Assembly (NCBI RefSeq): GCF_040958095.1
Contig: NC_091232.1
Coordinates: forward strand, 24,009,103 to 24,073,102
Length of the DNA: 64,000 nt
Direction of reading: 5' to 3'
Source: Procambarus clarkii
Taxonomy: Eukaryota > Arthropoda > Malacostraca > Decapoda > Cambaridae
The translations under genes were made by a program, and so were the position numbers. Positions 47,117 to 62,629 of this stretch are shown here, in pieces (positions within the stretch are counted from its first letter, which is position 1; each line of letters begins with the position of its first letter). The notes under the pieces are model-generated. The model was not told the DNA's origin and did not search any database. It saw only the letters and a list, made by a program, of their open reading frames with translations.

Positions 47117-47316
47117 CTGAGAGAGAGAAACACACACAGACAGTTTCATAAATATTCTCATTTTATAGCTATTTGCTTTCAGTGACAGAGGTTTTTGTTA
47201 TAATAGTATTGGTGTCTAACACTCACAATCTCTTTAGAAATTAAAGTGTGGCTCCAATGGAGCCGAGTTTGTTGGTTTGAGGCCAAGCCACCACCACAGG
47301 GCAGTAAGTAAGCCGT
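46456..47316. other. H3-H2B spacer (U5)
   Basis: Like U4; poly-C at about 46659-46673, (GA)n at about 46921-47006, CAGA/GGCA repeats to 47115. No gene. Confidence 0.85.
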
Positions 47317-47688
47317 TTACTTGGAGGAGGTGTACTTGGTGACGGCCTTAGTGCCCTCAGAGACGGCGTGCTTGGCCAGTTCTCCGGGCAACAGGAGCCT
47401 TACAGCCGTCTGGATCTCCCGACTGGTAATGGTGGAACGCTTGTTGTAGTGGGCCAGGCGAGAAGCCTCGGCGGCGATGCGCTCGAAGATGTCGTTCACG
47501 AACGAGTTCATGATCGACATGGCTTTGGAAGAGATACCAGTGTCGGGGTGGACCTGCTTCAGCACTTTGTAGATGTAGATGCTGTAGCTCTCCTTCCTCC
47601 TGCGCTTCTTTTTCTTATCGCCCTTGGCAATGGCCTTCTGGGCCTTTCCGGCCTTCTTGGCAGCCTTTCCAGATGCCTTGGGTGGCAT
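47317..47688 (-). CDS. H2B: Histone H2B (U5), promoter damaged by LINE element 3
   Basis: 123 codons, identical product; start chosen at MPPKASGK, although the frame stays open upstream. Normal leader runs to 47755, then element 3 DNA begins. The TATA is cut; a chance GATAAAGG at the junction is the only TATA-like remnant. Confidence 0.97.
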   Translation of the reverse strand: MPPKASGKAAKKAGKAQKAIAKGDKKKKRRRKESYSIYIYKVLKQVHPDTGISSKAMSIMNSFVNDIFERIAAEASRLAHYNKRSTITSREIQTAVRLLLPGELAKHAVSEGTKAVTKYTSSK

Positions 47689-47755
47689 GATGATGCTCGT
47701 GCTGGCTGGCGTTGCGATACAATAATGAACTTTTGCGCGAGGCGAGCTTTCCTTT

Positions 47756-48196
47756 ATCATAAGGCCTAGCTTGGAATACCCCTACGTTCCCCTGAACCTC
47801 ACCAACAAATCCAACATGTTGAAGATTCAACGAGTACAAAACAAAGCACTTCGCTTTACAGAGGGCCTGACTCTGAGGGACAGGGTAAGAACTGACCTGA
47901 TCCATGAGACGCTCAACATGAAGCCAATGAACATTAGGCTCAGCTACCTGGCCAGAAGACAGCTGTACCGTATGAAGAACATGTATGTCCCAGACCCAGA
48001 AGATCCCTTCGTAGCAGAAAACACCACCAGCGACTACGAGATCCACGATCCACCACACAGAACCAGAAGAATCACTCTCCAACAAAAAGTGATCAGACAT
48101 ATCCATGATGAGGCCTTCCCAAGCCCTCAGATACTAAGCGGTCTGCCAGACGATCCAGATGAGTGGCCCATCCCGGACCCAATCTACACCAAATGA
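47756..48196 (+). pseudogene. LINE element 3 ORF2, C-terminal fragment
   Basis: About 146 residues open from the very junction: [14 protein letters not shown], then KIQRVQNKALRFTEG (a motif found just after the RT thumb in Jockey-type LINEs) and SYLARRQLYRMKNM, ending DPIYTK. 5'-truncated by the insertion process. No RNase H is seen. Confidence 0.82.
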
Positions 48197-48199
48197 AGA

Positions 48200-48365
48200 A
48201 TAAAGAAAGAAAGAAAAAAAAAAAAAAATAACAAAATAAAAAATAAAAATAAAAAAAATAAAAAATAAATAAATAAATTAAAAAAAAAAAAAATAATTAA
48301 AAAAAAAAAAAAAAAAAAAAAAAATATATAAATAAATAAAACACCTACAAAAAAAATATAAAACC
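48200..48365. repeat. A-rich tract inside LINE element 3
   Basis: About 160 bases of A runs with single T or TATA interruptions, between the ORF2 stop and a unique 3' region. Either part of the 3' UTR, or the poly-A tail of an element upstream of a second, separately inserted 3' end. Confidence 0.7.
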
Positions 48366-48622
48366 AAAAAACCATTTGTCGTGGCGGCAGAAGTGTAACT
48401 ACCCTGATGTTTCTAAGATTAGCCTCCTTCAGCCAACTCCATCGGCTCTAGTGCTTTAGGACACCAACAAGGTCACAAACACTAGCCCCCCCAGCCAATG
48501 TACTGACAACCCAACATAACACATACGCAAACAAACAACACATACAAAAATGTCAACCCATGGTGGACAGGCCACCGAACTTTCAAACCTCCTCTCTCTC
48601 TACACCCGCATCCTCTTCCTGA

Positions 48623-51625
<3,003 letters not shown>

Positions 51626-51743
51626 GCCAACAGCATTTGGTGTTCCCAGGCGGTCACCCATCCAAGTACTAACCAAACCCAACGTTGCTTAACTTCGCTG
51701 ATCGGACGAGAAGCGGTGTTCTCAACGTGGTATGGCCGTTGGC
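51626..51743 (-). rRNA. 5S rRNA: 5S ribosomal RNA (U5)
   Basis: 118 nt, same sequence as the other copies. Confidence 0.97.
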
Positions 51744-52282
51744 ATGAGACTGCCTACACATTGTGGCTAATAACCAACTCTTTTTAGTCATCACGGCAGG
51801 ATACGGACCTTCTTGTGGTGTCTTAATGGTAATTGTATCCTAACATATTTTTGTCTCCTTGGCATGGATATTTAACATCGTTTATTCAGTCTTGGGTTTA
51901 TGTTCTTTCGCCATTTACAGACATTTTACATCTACCTACTTCCTCAGCCTGCCCTGCCAATTTCTAATGAATTTGTGGATTTTCTTTTGTAATACATACA
52001 TGTGTGTGCTCATCTGCTCTTCAGTTTTTATGATATTTGTCTCATCTGTCCTGCTTTATGATACTTTTACAAAGAACATGAACAAATGCTTCTATTTTAG
52101 AGAAGATATGGGATCCAGGTTTCGGAGCCGTAAAACCAACCGTTGTGATTGGTGGACGAGTTGCCAGGTTGCAGCTTCTGTACCGTGCCGGCACATAAAT
52201 AGGTTCGGCTCAAGCGGCGGCAGCATCATTCCCCCGTGACTGTCTGAGCGTCTCTCATCACCTTGGTTATCTCATCATCATC
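51744..52282. promoter_or_regulatory. 5S-H1 spacer with H1 promoter (U5)
   Basis: Matches U4; intact CCAAT and TATA-like elements. Confidence 0.75.
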
Positions 52283-52835
52283 ATGGTAGAAGCAAAGCCT
52301 ACCAAGAAGGCTGCGGCTGCTGCTGATGGTGGCCACCACCAGGAAACCTCGCGTCCAGGTTGCTCACCCGAAAACTAGTCAAATGGTTCTAGCCGCGGTC
52401 GCAGCACTCAAAGACCGTAAGGGCTCGTCTCTACAAGCAATCAAGAAGTACGTTGTTGCCAACAACAAAGTCGAGGCTGCCAAGATCGCCATTTACATCC
52501 GAAGATTTCTCAAGAAAGCAGTGGCTGACGGCATTCTTGTTCAGACCAAGGGAAGTGGAGCTAGTGGATCATTCAAGCTGGCCGTAGCAGAGAAGAGGGC
52601 CGTTCTAACTCCCAAGAAAGCCACCACAACCAAGAAACCATCTACAGCAGCAAAGAAGGCCGTGGTAACTCCCAAGAAAGCCGCCACAAGCAACAAACCA
52701 CCTACAGCCTTGAAAAAGAAGCAGCAGCAGCAGCTTGTTGTTGGGAACAAAAAGCCCAAAATAAAGAGAGCTTCAAAATCTCCCAAACCACCCAAGGCAA
52801 AGAAAGCTGTCAAGAAAACAACAAAGGCAAAATAA
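52283..52835 (+). CDS. H1: Histone H1 (U5), N-terminal frameshift with in-frame restart
   Basis: One extra A after the Ala codons (GCTGCTGATGGTGG versus GCTGCTGTGGTGG) shifts the frame from the first ATG at 52283, giving a short dead-end peptide. The same insertion creates a new ATG at 52326 in the proper frame. From there 169 residues (MVATTRKPRVQVAHP to TTKAK) include the whole winged-helix domain and C-tail. It would be functional only if ribosomes use the second ATG. A sequencing error is possible. Confidence 0.85.
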
Positions 52836-55295
<2,460 letters not shown>

Positions 55296-55795
55296 NNNNN
55301 NNNNNNNNNNNNNNNNNNNNNNNNNNNNNNNNNNNNNNNNNNNNNNNNNNNNNNNNNNNNNNNNNNNNNNNNNNNNNNNNNNNNNNNNNNNNNNNNNNNN
55401 NNNNNNNNNNNNNNNNNNNNNNNNNNNNNNNNNNNNNNNNNNNNNNNNNNNNNNNNNNNNNNNNNNNNNNNNNNNNNNNNNNNNNNNNNNNNNNNNNNNN
55501 NNNNNNNNNNNNNNNNNNNNNNNNNNNNNNNNNNNNNNNNNNNNNNNNNNNNNNNNNNNNNNNNNNNNNNNNNNNNNNNNNNNNNNNNNNNNNNNNNNNN
55601 NNNNNNNNNNNNNNNNNNNNNNNNNNNNNNNNNNNNNNNNNNNNNNNNNNNNNNNNNNNNNNNNNNNNNNNNNNNNNNNNNNNNNNNNNNNNNNNNNNNN
55701 NNNNNNNNNNNNNNNNNNNNNNNNNNNNNNNNNNNNNNNNNNNNNNNNNNNNNNNNNNNNNNNNNNNNNNNNNNNNNNNNNNNNNNNNNNNNNNN
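55296..55795. other. Scaffold gap, 500 N
   Basis: Placeholder. The left flank is inside H3 on the + strand; the right flank is inside a LINE ORF1 on the minus strand, so unit orientation flips across it. Confidence 0.98.
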
Positions 55796-56436
55796 CCTTT
55801 GCACAGCAAGCAGCATAGTGTTTCAGACTTGCAGATGGAGTAATGGTGGTCAGCTGAGCAGAGGCTACACTTCTGAATCCGCTGGGTACATTTGCTGGTG
55901 GAGTGGGTGTACTCGTAGCATCGGAGGCACTGGTTGACGATGTGAAAACGTTCCATCTTCACACGGAAAGGCGGAATGTGAATTCCAAAGCTGTAAACTC
56001 CATTTCTGGTAGCCATAGTAGCCGAAGCTACCGTCTCGAAGGTCAGCTTCAGGGAGCGACTTGAATTGAAGAATTGAGCTTGGTGAAGCCGTAGGTCCGG
56101 GTTTGATGCCTTGAAGTCGTGCATGAACGCACTATCATCAGCGTCATCTTGTTCCACGATCCATTGACTGAGATCGTGAATAACGACAGAGTGTTCAGCC
56201 AGGTACTGGCGTGGGAAGTTGAGACGAAGGTGTTGGTTGGAGAAGTTAGCGCTGTAAGACAGAAGTTTGTCGACTTCCTCCTCACTATAAAAGAAGAAAA
56301 GGATGTCCGTGCCTTCCTGCTTGATGTCGTTGGGTGTTACTCCTGCAACGTCTTTAAAGAGCTTCAGGAGAGATGTCTTGGAGAATGGATGTTCGTTGAG
56401 GGGCGTACCCCTGATCTTGAAGCGTTTGTGACGCAT
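55796..56436 (-). CDS. LINE element 4 ORF1, N-terminal part
   Basis: About 213 residues open to the gap, with the same start MRHKRFKIRG and the first two zinc knuckles. Few differences from element 2 (for example NEHPFSK for NEQPFSK). Intact as far as seen. Confidence 0.9.
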
Positions 56437-56696
56437 AATGAGCTTCCTGGAGGCCGATGTATCTCTCTCAAAGACTACACGTCACTGAAGATGGCCTCCC
56501 GTCTCTACCCGGCATAAAATACCAAGTTAGGAGTGGGGTCTGACCATCTAGAGAGACGCAAGTCTGCTGCCAATTGTTTATCCACCCTGCAGTACTGGGT
56601 GCGAGAGAGAAGAGCTGGAGCAACGCGAGCACGTCCGACCGCGACGGTTGCTAGTTGCTGAGTCGTCTGATCGTGATCGTGATCGTGATCGTGATC
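55796..56696 (-). mobile_element. LINE element 4 (same family as element 2), 5' part, in H3 leader
   Basis: Minus-strand 5' UTR and start of ORF1, almost identical to element 2. It follows the H3 leader at CCGGCCATCAC, the same position as element 2. The junctions differ: here five tandem GATCAC units (56667-56696) precede the 5' UTR, whereas element 2 has AGACAGCACGATCACGG. So the two look like separate insertions at one site. The 3' end and the H3 gene lie in the gap. Confidence 0.9.
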
Positions 56697-57056
56697 GTGA
56701 TGGCCGGCGCCGAAAAATTTTTGCTTATATACGCCGTCTCGAGGCGCTTGCTCGAGCGCCATTGGCTGCTCGACTCGCCTACGTCACCCCGTTGCCCCTC
56801 CCCTCCTTCCTCTGGCTGCAGCCAACAGGCGGCTCACCTCAATCACTATTATCGCTGATTTTGCTCTATTTTTGGATTTGTGCAAAAGTCATTTCACAGG
56901 GACGTGAAACAGACGAGTAGGCAACTGCAGTTTTGAAAGCGTTGTGAGAAAGCCGTGTCTACTCGACCACAAGCGTAAAGTAAGGGCAGGCAGGAGTTGC
57001 AATGCTACTAGTACGTCCGCTTGATGGGATATAGTCGGGAAATCGTGCGGGCATTC
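56697..57056. promoter_or_regulatory. H3/H4 divergent promoter, inverted copy, LINE-interrupted on both sides
   Basis: Reverse orientation of the U1 region: H3 TATA on the minus strand (about 56724-56731) and H4 TATAG on the + strand (57030-57034). On one side the H3 leader runs into element 4; on the other the H4 leader runs into element 5 after GGCATTC (57050-57056). Both genes of this pair have thus lost contact with their start region. Confidence 0.87.
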
Positions 57057-57353
57057 ACACTTGCAGCACCAACAAATAGGAAGAAACTCCAGCGTACCCA
57101 GAACAGGGCTCTGAGATGGGTGTTCGATACCCATTGGCAGGACTTCACCACCAGTGAGGCCCTGCATGAGAGGGCGAACATCCCACCTCTGAACATAACC
57201 TGGGATACTATGGGGAAGAAACAGATTGACAGAATTCTCACCTATCATGACAACTACGACACGTTCCTCAGAAACGTCCTAAGCAGACCCAGACATACGC
57301 ACAACCTCTTTAACCTGATCGACGATCCACCTCCTGCTCCGTCCTTTACATAA
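57057..57353 (+). pseudogene. LINE element 5 ORF2, C-terminal fragment
   Basis: About 98 residues: KKLQRTQNRALRWVFDTHWQ and ERANIPPLNITWDTMGKKQI, ending PAPSFT. Related to, but clearly diverged from, the same region of elements 1 and 6 (KLQRIQNRALRWVLNTRWQE), so it belongs to a sister family. Confidence 0.85.
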
Positions 57354-57773
57354 CCCCTCTCCTATAATATCACTACTCAAATCACCAAACTTCCAACTAT
57401 AACCTCCTAACTCTTCTCCCCCCTCTTTAGGGGGGGACCAACTAGCTCCCGTTTTCTGGTGCCTTGGGTGGGCCGCGATGCTGATTAACAGATCAAAGAC
57501 CACATCTGGTGTGAGCCTCCAGGGCACACCCAGCTGAGGGCTGCTGTCTCCGTGGGTGCTCAGAAAAGACGAAATGTTGTCACAGATCCGATTCCTTGCC
57601 TTCACTGCCTAGTCTGGTCATAACGATTTCAATGCCACGCAGCTGGGTCTAGCCCTGGCACTTTACCTCATACTGAAAACCCTTCCTCTCACCCCCACTA
57701 ATTCTTCCCCTATCCCCACTTCCACGCTCACCCATTAGGGTATCTTGACCTATATTTAAATGAATGAATGAAT
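57057..57773 (+). mobile_element. LINE element 5, 5'-truncated, in H4 leader
   Basis: 0.72 kb with flanking GGCATTC (57050-57056 and 57774-57780), followed by GTCA of the normal H4 leader. Holds the RT C-terminal end, a 3' UTR ending like that of elements 1 and 6 (ACGCAGCTGGGT..AGCCCTGGCACTTT), and a tail of ATGA repeats (ATGAATGAATGAATG). In sense with H4. Confidence 0.88.
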
Positions 57774-58015
57774 GGCATTCGTCATCAAACCAATCAGCAT
57801 CGTTGCAAGAGTAGCATCGTCTCGCTCGCAGTGTGACTTAGGCGGCCCTCTGCTTGAGCGCTACGCACCTCACTCTACCAACGTCTGATTCCTTAGAGTG
57901 CGTGAGTGGATGGATCGATCAGCTCGCCAGCCATAAAGCAAGCCAGCATCGTCTCGCTGTCACTACAGCAGCTGTTATCTCCAGCCTCGACGAGCACTTC
58001 GGTGCAGCCAAAAAC

Positions 58016-60024
58016 AATGACAAACATCACACTGACATCGACACACAAGCACGCAACATACAAGACACCATCATTCATGCAGCAAACATCTCCATTCCTA
58101 AAACACACACAAACCACATTTCACTTTCACCCCCTCCATTCGCTCCAAACGCCTCTTAGCTTGCTATCACACTAGATTCTTACAAAACATACATCGTCAT
58201 GGACAAATACTATGGGACCTAACAGCATTAAAAAACCATATCCTTAACAGCCTAGATGAAGATCACACAAAACATTGGAAACACCTTATAGAACAAGCAG
58301 AACAATACAGAAAACTGACACCTCAAGAATTCTGGAAACGAATCAAACGATTACAAGGATCAACTCACACACCGTTTAAATACCTTCTACATAATAACAA
58401 CAAAATCACTGATCCTGAAGCAGTTCTCAACATTTTTAAACACCACTGGGAACAAATCTTTCACCCTCATCCTCCTGAACCATTTGCACGCCCCAACATT
58501 GAAATAGTCGAAGACTGGATACACCAAAATAGACAAGCAACTACACCAGACGACCTCATTCACCTTGAAAATCTCAATTCAAACACTGAACTACAGACTC
58601 CCCTAACTCTAGCTGATGTCAAGACAGCTCTCATGGGCACTCGTCGTAGAGCCCCTGGTGCGTCTGGCATTGGACATATCCTTCTTAGACAACTCCCTGC
58701 TTCTATCATTACTGCTATCACTAACCTATTCAACGCCTCCCTTGCCTCTGGATACTTTCCACTCAACTTTAAGTCTGCCACAGCCGTTCTTATTCCAAAA
58801 CCTGGGAAACCCCACACTGACCCAAAGAACTATAGACCCATCAGCCTTCTAGAGACACTTGGCAAAGTCTTTGAAAGGCTGATCAACCAGAGACTTAGAA
58901 CCCACCTTGAACACAATGACTTACTCACTAACAAACAGTTTGGATTTCGGCCTCACCGGTCCACTCACGACGCCTTAAACATCATGACTAACTACCTCAG
59001 TATCAATCAGCACCAAAGACTTAAGACTGCACTCATCACTAAGGACGTTGAGAAGGCCTTTGACACTGTTTGGCATGACGGCTTAAAATTCAAACTATGC
59101 AACAACTTTAATCTTCCTCTTATCACCACCAAACTTCTTTCGAACTACTTAGACAATAGGACAATGAGAATTAAGTTCCTCCAACAACACTCTGACTACT
59201 TCAACTTACACGCCGGTGTTCCCCAAGGTTCTGTTCTTGCCCCAACACTCTACATCCTATACATAAACGACATTCCTGACCCTGTTCATCACACTTCATT
59301 AACCATATGTTATGCTGATGATGTCTCTCACCTTGTCACCAGCAACACCATTGATACACTAACAAACAGAGCACAAACAGAACTTGATGTTGTCACTGAG
59401 TGGGAGTACAAATGGCGTATAAAAACCAACTCCAGCAAATCTAAAATCACCTACTTTTTCTGTAAAAGAACTATTCGCCCAATTCCTCTCAAACTCTATT
59501 CATACACTCAAAATCCTACTTATATCTCTGTATCTCCCTCCTCCACAGTCCTGGGACTCACATTTGATCGACAACTACTCTTTCACACACACATAACACA
59601 GAAACATGCAATAGCTCTTCAAGCCATGAAGAAACTATACAGACTTAGATTTGCAAAACCTGACACAAAAATGCACCTTTACAAAGCACTTATTAGACCT
59701 CTCCTAACATACGCTCCACTAGCTCTTTCTCTATCTGCACGCACTAACAAAATAAAACTTCAAAGAATACAGAACAGAGCACTAAGATGGGTACTCAACA
59801 CCCGATGGCAAGAGTTAAATACCAGTCAAAGTCTCCATGAAAGTACTAACATTCCTGCCCTAAATACCTACTGGAAAACTCTATCAGACAAACAAATCGA
59901 TAGACTACTCACTCATCATGAACAACACATTGATTTTCTCCTACACACTCTCAGACTACCACGAAACAATCATGACCTCTTCTCTACCATCCATGATCCT
60001 CTTCCTAACTCTGTATTTCGTTAA
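58016..60024 (+). pseudogene. LINE element 6 ORF2, RT domain remnant
   Basis: The endonuclease is gone, but the RT is uninterrupted from before 58633 to the stop at 60024. NYRPISLLETLGKVFERL, NKQFGFRPHRSTHDAL, motif A VEKAFDTVW, motif B GVPQGSVLAPTLYILYIND, the catalytic box CYADD, and the C-terminal RIQNRALRWVLNTRWQEL are all visible. A two-base loss near 58100 shifts the frame upstream. The first ATG in the open part is at 58633 (463 codons). This is the best view of the catalytic core of this family. Confidence 0.88.
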
Positions 60025-60354
60025 ACTTTAGCTCTCAACACCCAGCATCCACTATCATTACATATTCAGCTCTCAACAACCAGCACAAACAATCCGTAAA
60101 AAGTTCAGCCCTGACGCTCTTGAGCCAATCACTGTGATGTTGTGAGTTTGTGATGTCCCGATGTTGTCACTGAAAACACCCGACTGAGTCCCTGCCTCGA
60201 AAGCCGCAACCTAACGACACGCAGCTGGGTTTAGCCCTGGCACTTTTTCTCTTACAAATCTTCTTCCTCTCACCCCCCCTTATCTTCTTCTGTCCCCACT
60301 TCCAAGCTCGCCCCTATGGGCATCTTCTCCTGTATTATTCTGATTCTGATTCTG
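60025..60354 (+). other. LINE element 6 3' UTR
   Basis: About 330 bases: ACGCAGCTGGGTTTAGCCCTG, a pyrimidine-rich stretch, then TCCTGTATTATTCTGATTCTG. The same end is seen on the minus strand at 2942-3270 (element 1). It is probably the part recognised by the RT. Confidence 0.75.
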
Positions 60355-60359
60355 CTTCA

Positions 60360-61050
60360 CATCAAACCAATCAGCATCGTTGCAAGAGTAGCATCGTCTC
60401 GCTCGCAGTGTGACTTAGGCGGCCCTCTGCTTGAGCGCTACGCACCTCACTCTACCAACGTCTGATTCCTTAGAGTGCGTGAGTGGATGGATCGATCAGC
60501 TCGCCAGCCATAAAGCAAGCCAGCATCGTCTCGCTGTCACTACAGCAGCTGTTATCTCCAGCCTCGACGAGCACTTCGGTGCAGCCAAAAACCAGTTCCA
60601 GCCAGCAGTTATTGGAGCAGAACCAGGCGCTTCCCAGCCAGCATCTAGTCCTAAGCAGTGACATCTTCCTCGTGGCATCTTCTGTGTGTTGTCCAATGTG
60701 CTTGTGTCCAGGTCGGACTGCATTTAGGTGAACAGCCCCACTTCGAGCCAGAACAGGCCCAGGTGAGAAGACGGAAGTTCACCTTTTGCAGTTGCGTCAT
60801 GGCATAGGTGCATTCTTTTTCTCCTCTCCTAAAATTCTTCCGTTTCTGACACTGCCGAGCCAGTTGTGGAATCTCGTGATCGTGCGAGCCCACCATAACT
60901 GGGGGTGCAACCTTCCGGAACACGGTGTTTGTTCGTGGTGAGACCCTTAGGCCAGGTCTTAGACCTGGCCTACACACTGACCCCCACTGAGCTTATGGAA
61001 TCACAGTGATTGGCACAAGACACGGGACTGTCAGTAGATAGTGAGTCACA
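60360..61050 (+). other. LINE element 7 5' UTR
   Basis: About 690 bases with no convincing ORF. Shares its first 230 bases with element 6. Contains a palindrome CTTAGGCCAGGTCTTAGACCTGGCC (about 60948-60971). Diverges strongly from the element 1 5' UTR until about 60975. Confidence 0.7.
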
Positions 61051-62629
61051 ATGGCTCACTGTCTACGGATGACCTACACTGGGAATACACCCATAGACAC
61101 TATTGACTGCATCACTACCTTCTACAATGCCACTGGCACACCAGCCACTAACCATATCAAACACGCCAACACAAACACCATCAAATTTCTCATTGCCTCT
61201 GAAGACGACCTTTTTGCCTGTTTCAAGGAACCTACTTTCAGAAAACTCACACAAGCTTCACTTACTCCTGTTCTCACTATTGAACAAAAAACTAAATGCT
61301 CTGTACTTGTAAGAAATGTCGACAGCTCTGTCCTTTCAGCACCTATACTATCAATCTCTCTCAAGACATCTCTCACAGGAATGCTATTACTGTAATGGAG
61401 ATATACCCAGTGCCCAATACAAAACACCTCAAGATCCAATGTTCCTCCCCTACAGAAGCTCAAAAACTCTTGCACCATGGAATTAAAATCCTCAACACCA
61501 GCACTCCTCCCTATCTCATTAGTCCAGTTGACTATCTTCCTTTACTACAATGTTTCAATGTTACAAATAATCACGAAACAAGAAAATGTAAAAGCCCACA
61601 AATTTGCTCAAATGTTCTGCTGAAGGTCATTTTATACTCAGTGCTCTGCCCACTTTAAAATGCACCAATTGCCAAGGGTCACTCAGCAGTTGACAAATCT
61701 TGCCCTTTGAGAAAGCAAACCCTAAAATCTCTTCGCAATAACCAACCTCGCACTCAAGCACACCCTCATTCCTCTTCTTCAACCTCCCATAACCTATCTC
61801 ATCACCAAACAGCATCAGCCACCTCAATGTCCTATGCCAGTGTCCTTAATGCTTCACCTCACCAGCAACATCATCATAATACTGCACAACAAACTCAGTC
61901 CTCTCCACCTCTCTTCCCTCACCCACCACCTCCACCTTATTCTCCTCTTCAGAACCTTGCATATGAACGAGTCACTGCCTGTGTACAAGCTGCTTACTTG
62001 AAGGCCAAGGACGATGGCCGTGACTTTGCTGACTATCTTCCAATCTTTCTCACTCATAACGGCCTTCCTAGTATTCTGTTCCTCCTACTCAACTATTGCG
62101 CTCTGCTCCATTCTCGCCTACAGTCCTCACTCCACAAAACACCATGACTTCAGCTGAAGAAAATACTACAGTTCCCCCACAATCTCCTACCAACCCACTC
62201 CTGACTGCTACAGAAAACGGTGCCACTGACCAAACAGCACATCCTGGACTATCCCAAACTGAAGCATCCATGTCAAAGGCACTTTCAACCTCTTCTCCCA
62301 ACATTGTCCTCTCCACTTCCAATCTGACTACTAACACTACAACCTCTGATACCTCTCACCCGGTCCCTGTCAACAAGCCTTCTGTCTCCCTCCATCCCCC
62401 AACAACTTCAGTCATTTCTTCTGTAACTCATCTTGTCTCGTCCCGAGCCCGTTCAGCAACCCGTTGTCTTACTCCCACCTCCCGCTGTAAATATCCTACA
62501 ATTCCTACCACCATCCTCCAAGATGCACCCTCCTCAATAACTGCCCAACTCATTGAATCACGCAACCCTCATGCTCTTGTACATGCACAAAACCCCACCA
62601 GCACCCCATCAAAACCTAAAAATTCATAA
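61051..62629 (+). pseudogene. LINE element 7 ORF1, frameshifted
   Basis: Matches element 1 ORF1 end to end, but with losses near 61346, around 61555-61675 (several, inside the zinc knuckles) and near 62073, so the reading frame changes at least four times. The final 170 codons to the stop at 62629 are intact. Confidence 0.88.

Larger units (their letters stand above)
57783..60354 (+). mobile_element. LINE element 6, internally deleted, at the H4 leader
   Basis: Starts CATCAAACCAATCAGCATCG directly after the second H4-leader copy GGCATTCGTCA. The first 230 bases match the element 7 5' end. Then sequence jumps at about 58015 to the middle of ORF2, skipping what is 60593-63362 in element 7 (about 2.77 kb: rest of the 5' UTR, ORF1, endonuclease). 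No GT-AG at the jump, so a deletion rather than splicing is likely. The rest of RT and the 3' UTR are present, with tail TGATTCTGATTCTG. Confidence 0.88.

Noticed and set aside
58010-58020. Spliced-intron explanation for the jump in element 6
   Set aside because: The missing segment, compared with element 7, does not begin GT and end AG at any allowed shift; a short-homology deletion fits better.
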